Source: Salegentibacter tibetensis (GTDB lineage: Bacteria > Bacteroidota > Bacteroidia > Flavobacteriales > Flavobacteriaceae). From it: a DNA stretch of 64,000 bases. Below are positions 60,493-64,000 of this stretch, piece by piece. The notes below the pieces were generated by a model, which was given only the letters and a program-made list of their open reading frames with translations, was not told where the DNA came from and ran no database searches. The stretch lies in NCBI RefSeq assembly GCF_020164485.1, contig NZ_JAIQZA010000007.1:62001-126000 (forward strand), given 5' to 3'. The first letter of the stretch is position 1; the number at the start of each line of letters is the position of its first letter. The translations under genes were made by a program, and so were the position numbers.

Positions 60493-61467
60493 TTAAGCGT
60501 TTTTTCCTAAATCTGCGGATTTGACTTTTTCCTCTAAAATTCTTTTTAAAACCGCTTGTGCGGCAAAAGTTCGATTTCCTGCCTGCTGGATCACTACCGA
60601 ATTTTCAGAATCCAAAACCTCATCAGCAATTACCATATTTCTTCTTACCGGCAAACAATGCATCACTTTCGCATTATTGGTTTGCTTTAATTTGTCTGCT
60701 GAAAAAGTCCAGTTTCTGTCCTCACTTAGTTTTTGACCGTAAGTTTCATAACTGCTCCAGTTCTTTACATAAACAAAATCGGCATCTTTTAAAGCCTCGT
60801 CCTGGTTATGGATTACAGGAATATTTTTAGTTATTTCAGGATTCAAATCATAACCTTCAGGATTGGTGATTACAAAATCAACATCCAGTTTTTGCATAAT
60901 TTCGGTAAAAGAATTGGGAACGCTTTGCGGCAAAGTTTTTGGATGCGGTGCCCAGCTAAGCACAACTTTTGGCCTGTCTTTTTTCCTTAATTCTGAAATA
61001 GTAATTGCATCGGTAAGTGCCTGAAGAGGATGTCCTGTGGCGCTTTCAAGATTTACAACAGGGACTGAAGCATACTTTTTAAAACTATTCAATACTATTT
61101 CAGCTTCATCTTTTTCTTTATCCTTTAAGTCAGGAAAGGCCCTCACGGCGATAATATCACAGTACTGCGATAATACTGCCGCTGCCTCTTTGATGTGTTC
61201 GGCTTTATTGGAATCCATTACAGCTCCGTCTTCAAATTCCAGTTTCCAACTATCACTCCCGGCATTCATCACCATCACGTCCATTCTCAGTAATTTTCCC
61301 GCTTTTTCGGTACTTAAACGTGTTCTCAAACTCGGATTAAAAAACAGCATCCCCAGAGTTTTTCCCTTGCCTATTTCCAGGGAAGAGGAAGCTTTTTTTA
61401 GCTCCAGCGCTTCGGTGATTAATTGCTGTAAATCTTCTATATCTGATAAATCTGTGTAATTTTTCAT
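60493..61467 (-). CDS. N-acylornithine carbamoyltransferase (argF' type)
   Basis: 324 residues. Carbamoyl-phosphate motif FFNPSLRTRLS (Ser46-Arg50), then DSWKLEFEDGAVMDSNKAEH, the NLESATGHPLQALTDAITIS segment, and MHCLPVRRN. The RTRLST and 'P-L-Q' patterns distinguish acylornithine carbamoyltransferases from ordinary ornithine carbamoyltransferase. The residue that I recall as the acetyl/succinyl discriminator (Pro in the Bacteroides succinyl enzyme, Glu in the Xanthomonas acetyl enzyme) aligns with Ala89 in NKAEH, so the substrate is not settled. Part of the arg operon, 54 bp after argD. Confidence 0.92.
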   Translation of the reverse strand: MKNYTDLSDIEDLQQLITEALELKKASSSLEIGKGKTLGMLFFNPSLRTRLSTEKAGKLLRMDVMVMNAGSDSWKLEFEDGAVMDSNKAEHIKEAAAVLSQYCDIIAVRAFPDLKDKEKDEAEIVLNSFKKYASVPVVNLESATGHPLQALTDAITISELRKKDRPKVVLSWAPHPKTLPQSVPNSFTEIMQKLDVDFVITNPEGYDLNPEITKNIPVIHNQDEALKDADFVYVKNWSSYETYGQKLSEDRNWTFSADKLKQTNNAKVMHCLPVRRNMVIADEVLDSENSVVIQQAGNRTFAAQAVLKRILEEKVKSADLGKNA

Positions 61468-61480
61468 TTTGCTAGTTTTC

Positions 61481-61513
61481 AGACCTCACAGGTTTCCAAA
61501 ACCTGTGAGGTCT
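61481..61513. repeat. 33-bp palindromic repeat, family B, copy 3
   Basis: AGACCTCACAGGTTT (61481-61495), CCA, then its inverse (61499-61513). It fills the argD-argF' spacer. Confidence 0.95.
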
Positions 61514-61521
61514 ATTCTATT

Positions 61522-62649
61522 TTAATTTAAAACAATTTTCAAAGCTTTAAATAACTCATCAAAATGTTCTTTTTTAATATTTAAAGGGGGTAAAATCCGC
61601 AGGAGGTTTTTATTCGCGGAAGCCCCCGTGAAGATCTGATGTTTAAACAAAAGCTCTTTTCTTATCTGCGCGATCTCAAAATCGAATTCCAAACCAATCA
61701 TCAGTCCACGGCCTTTGATTTTTTTAATCTGCGGAATTTCCGTGGCTTTCTCCTTTACATATTCAAAAAGTTCGGTAGCATTTGCCAGTAGGTTTTCTTT
61801 TTCAATAACTTCCAAAACCGCACTTCCTGCCGCACATGCCAGGTGATTTCCACCAAAAGTAGTTCCCAACATACCCGATTTTGCTTTAATAGATTTATCG
61901 ATTAAAACCCCGCCAACCGGAAAACCGTTGCCCATTCCTTTTGCGATGGAAATAATATCAGGACGAATATTGTGTTTTTGAAAAGCGAAAAAATCGCCTG
62001 TCCTGCCATAACCCGACTGTACTTCGTCTGCGATTAATACCGAACCGTATTTTTTGCAAAGTTCTGCCGTTTTTTGATAAAATTCAGTAGAAGCTTCATC
62101 CAGACCACCAACTCCCTGGATTACTTCAAAAATAACCGCAGCCACATCGCCCTTTTTCAACTCTCTTTCAAGAACTTCTGTATTTTCAAAAGCAAGTTTC
62201 GTTGCTTTATGGTTTTGGTTAAACGGGGCTTTAATATTTTCGTTATCGGTTACCGCAACTACTCCCGATGTTCTTCCGTGGAATGCTTTATCAAAATAAA
62301 TTATCCGATCCTTTCTTGTATGAAATGAGGCTACTTTCAAGGCATTTTCATTTGCTTCAGCACCCGAATTACATAGAAACAGGCTGTAATCTGTTACCCC
62401 GGAAAGCTTTTCCAGTTTATCGGCTAATTCCTGTTGCAAAGGGTTTTTAACCGAATTGGAATAAAAGCCAAGTTTGCTCACTTGTTTAGAAATTGAATTC
62501 ACGTAAGCAGGATGAGAATGACCAATAGAGATTACTGCGTGACCGCCATACAGGTCTAGATATTTTTTTTCCTCCTTATCAAAAACATAAGCGCCCTTAC
62601 CCTTCACCGGGGTGATATCGTATAACGGATAAACATCAAATAATTCCAT
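61522..62649 (-). CDS. argD: Acetylornithine aminotransferase
   Basis: 375 residues. Class III aminotransferase: YLDLYGGHAVISIGHSHPAY, LFLCNSGAEANENALKVASF, the pyridoxal-lysine region SIAKGMGNGFPVGGVLIDKS, and TTFGGNHLACAAGSAVLEVI. Converts N-acyl-glutamate-5-semialdehyde to N-acylornithine with glutamate as amino donor. 2 bp after proC, so translation is coupled. Confidence 0.95.
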   Translation of the reverse strand: MELFDVYPLYDITPVKGKGAYVFDKEEKKYLDLYGGHAVISIGHSHPAYVNSISKQVSKLGFYSNSVKNPLQQELADKLEKLSGVTDYSLFLCNSGAEANENALKVASFHTRKDRIIYFDKAFHGRTSGVVAVTDNENIKAPFNQNHKATKLAFENTEVLERELKKGDVAAVIFEVIQGVGGLDEASTEFYQKTAELCKKYGSVLIADEVQSGYGRTGDFFAFQKHNIRPDIISIAKGMGNGFPVGGVLIDKSIKAKSGMLGTTFGGNHLACAAGSAVLEVIEKENLLANATELFEYVKEKATEIPQIKKIKGRGLMIGLEFDFEIAQIRKELLFKHQIFTGASANKNLLRILPPLNIKKEHFDELFKALKIVLN

Positions 62650-62651
62650 AG

Positions 62652-63446
62652 TTATTCGGTTGTAATGGTGTTTATTTTTTTGAATGAAGCCTGGATACCT
62701 TTTATTAAAGAAGAACTCAAGCCGTTGTGTTCCATTTCGTTCAAACCTTCAATCGTGCAACCACGGGGCGTGGTTACCTTATCGATTTCTTCTTCTGGAT
62801 GCTTCCCTGATTCTATAAGTAAACTGGAAGCTCCCAGACAGGTTTGCATAGCCAGTTGCTGTGCATCTTTTGCATCGAAACCAAGTTGCACCGCTCCCTG
62901 GGTGGTGGCGCGTATAAGCCGCATCCAGAAAGCAACTCCACTGGCGCAAATTACCGTAGCGGCCTGCATTTTATTTTCAGGAATAATAATACTCGTTCCC
63001 AAACGATTAAAAATCGCCTCGGCAATAGCGATGCGCTTCTTACCATTTTCGTTACTACAAAGACAGGTCATCGATTTACCAACAGCAATGGCTGTGTTGG
63101 GCATTGAGCGAACTATAAACTGTTCCTCTCCAACTATCGCTTCAATAGCATCGATTTTAAATCCGGTAACTGTAGAAATGAGCACATGCTTTTCATGAAG
63201 ATCGTCTTTAATTTCTTCCAGGATCCGCTGCATTTGAGTGGGTTGTACCGCAAAAATCAGGATGTCTGAATTTTTAACTGCTTCACGGTTATCATTGGTG
63301 ACCTTAACCTTGGCATATTCCTCATATTCCTGAATTTCTTCAGTCTTTCGTTTGGTGAGGTACAAGGTGGTAAACGCATTGTTTACAATAAGGCCTTTCG
63401 CAATGGAAAGTCCCAAATTGCCTGCTCCGATAATGGCTATTTTCAT
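62652..63446 (-). CDS. proC: Pyrroline-5-carboxylate reductase
   Basis: 264 residues. NADPH-binding IIGAGNLGLSIAKGL at the N-terminus, RSMPNTAIAVGKSMTCLC in the middle, and the signature VTTPRGCTIEGLNEMEHNGL near the C-terminus. Last step of proline synthesis. Its position inside an arginine operon is unusual in general but seen in Flavobacteriaceae, and may couple proline and arginine supply from glutamate. Confidence 0.95.
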   Translation of the reverse strand: MKIAIIGAGNLGLSIAKGLIVNNAFTTLYLTKRKTEEIQEYEEYAKVKVTNDNREAVKNSDILIFAVQPTQMQRILEEIKDDLHEKHVLISTVTGFKIDAIEAIVGEEQFIVRSMPNTAIAVGKSMTCLCSNENGKKRIAIAEAIFNRLGTSIIIPENKMQAATVICASGVAFWMRLIRATTQGAVQLGFDAKDAQQLAMQTCLGASSLLIESGKHPEEEIDKVTTPRGCTIEGLNEMEHNGLSSSLIKGIQASFKKINTITTE

Positions 63447-63461
63447 TTTCTTTTAATTTGT

Positions 63462-63494
63462 AGACCTCACAGGTTTTTAAAACCTGTGAGGTCT
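63462..63494. repeat. 33-bp palindromic repeat, family B, copy 4
   Basis: AGACCTCACAGGTTTT (63462-63477), T, then its exact inverse (63479-63494). It fills the argC-proC spacer. Confidence 0.95.
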
Positions 63495-63497
63495 CAG

Positions 63498-64000
63498 TTA
63501 AAAATAACTCGCTTTTAATTTTAATCCTAAAGTCTCTTCAAAGCCAAACATCAGGTTCATATTTTGAACGGCCTGTCCTGAAGCGCCTTTCAGTAAATTA
63601 TCAATAATACTGGTGATCAAAATTTTATCCCCAAATTTCTGCAGTTTTAAGAGACATTTATTGGTATTCACTACTTGCTTTAGATGCAAATCTTCCTCAA
63701 CTACAAACGTAAATGCCGAATCCTGATAAGCCTCAGAATATATCGCTTTAGCTTCCTCGAGACTTCCTTCAAATTTCGTGTAAGCCGTGGCGTGGATTCC
63801 CCTGGAAAAATTCCCCCTGTTCGGAATAAAATTAATTTCCGGCAGTTTATTGTTCTGAAGTAGTTTTAGGCTTTGTCCTATTTCATTCAAATGTTGATGT
63901 TCAAAGGCTTTATAACTGGAAAAATTATTATCTCTCCAGGTAAAATGCGTGGTTGCCGAAAGTGATGTTCCTGCACCGGTTGCCCCGGTAACCGCGTTAA
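63498..64000 (-). CDS. argC: N-acetyl-gamma-glutamyl-phosphate reductase, C-terminal part (N-terminus off the right edge)
   Basis: The frame is open from the stop at 63498 to the window edge, 166 residues; an internal TTG at 63890 is not the start. The edge reads NAVTGATGAGTSLSATTHFT, then YKAFEHQHLNEIGQSL, the ArgC central region with the catalytic His, and continues FIPNRGNFSRGIHATAY and ASGQAVQNMNLMFGFEETLG, the family C-terminus. It reduces N-acylglutamyl phosphate to the semialdehyde. The first gene of the arg operon in view; argG may lie further upstream. Confidence 0.93.
   Translation of the reverse strand, partial: NAVTGATGAGTSLSATTHFTWRDNNFSSYKAFEHQHLNEIGQSLKLLQNNKLPEINFIPNRGNFSRGIHATAYTKFEGSLEEAKAIYSEAYQDSAFTFVVEEDLHLKQVVNTNKCLLKLQKFGDKILITSIIDNLLKGASGQAVQNMNLMFGFEETLGLKLKASYF

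Noticed and set aside
57269-64000. Attenuator peptide or T-box control of the arg operon
   Set aside because: The operon's 5' end lies outside the window, and the internal hairpins are copies of a dispersed palindrome also found near menD.

Overview
The window is a stretch of chromosome from a marine-type Flavobacteriaceae bacterium (Bacteroidota), probably close to Gramella, Salegentibacter or Zunongwangia. This is inferred from protein character, AT-rich DNA, lipoprotein signals ending in S-C, the Bacteroidota promoter element TAnnTTTG ahead of many genes, few Shine-Dalgarno sites, menaquinone genes, and arginine synthesis through an acylated-ornithine carbamoyltransferase. No phage, integrase, transposase, CRISPR array, tRNA or rRNA was seen.

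Layout. 1-6.4 kb: a large surface phosphoesterase that runs off the left edge, an HD-PycTM membrane protein and a GAF-domain protein. 6.5-12.3 kb: envelope and housekeeping genes (TlpA-like lipoprotein, SIMPL protein, rhomboid, LpxL-like acyltransferase, glmM, acpH). 12.3-20.9 kb is the accessory-looking part: an astacin-type lipoprotein protease, three tandem paralogous lipoproteins of unknown function each followed by its own terminator, a PAS-LuxR regulator, and a 1-kb gene-free stretch. TAGGGG-type sites recur here and suggest a small regulon. 20.9-30 kb: uvrA, a LOG-family gene, a catalytically degenerate M1-peptidase homologue with a probable barrel, and a fused 2-oxoacid dehydrogenase E1. 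30-38.2 kb: menaquinone genes (menB, menD, menF and a probable menI thioesterase) mixed with a PH-domain pair and cvfB. 38.3-52.4 kb: a hydrolase, an Nramp-like transporter, dnaK, sdaA, a CPBP protease, a zinc alcohol dehydrogenase, a formylglycine-generating-enzyme lipoprotein, a GH18 chitinase, panB, a pseudouridine synthase and a helical protein of unknown function. 52.5-57.1 kb: leuACDB. 57.3-64 kb (minus strand): argC(partial)-proC-argD-argF'-argB-argE-argH.

The leu operon makes leucine from 2-oxoisovalerate. panB draws on the same 2-oxoacid and the fused E1 may oxidise it. The arg operon makes arginine through N-acyl-ornithine and N-acyl-citrulline; argG and the first acylation step are not in view.

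The most unusual non-coding feature is a heavy load of short dispersed repeats of at least four families. One is a 33-base palindrome present four times, three of them in the wide spacers of the arg operon. The most interesting coding observations are the phosphoesterase fused to a kinase-like domain, the HD-PycTM protein without a visible cyclase, and the lipoprotein trio with its candidate regulator and shared motifs.
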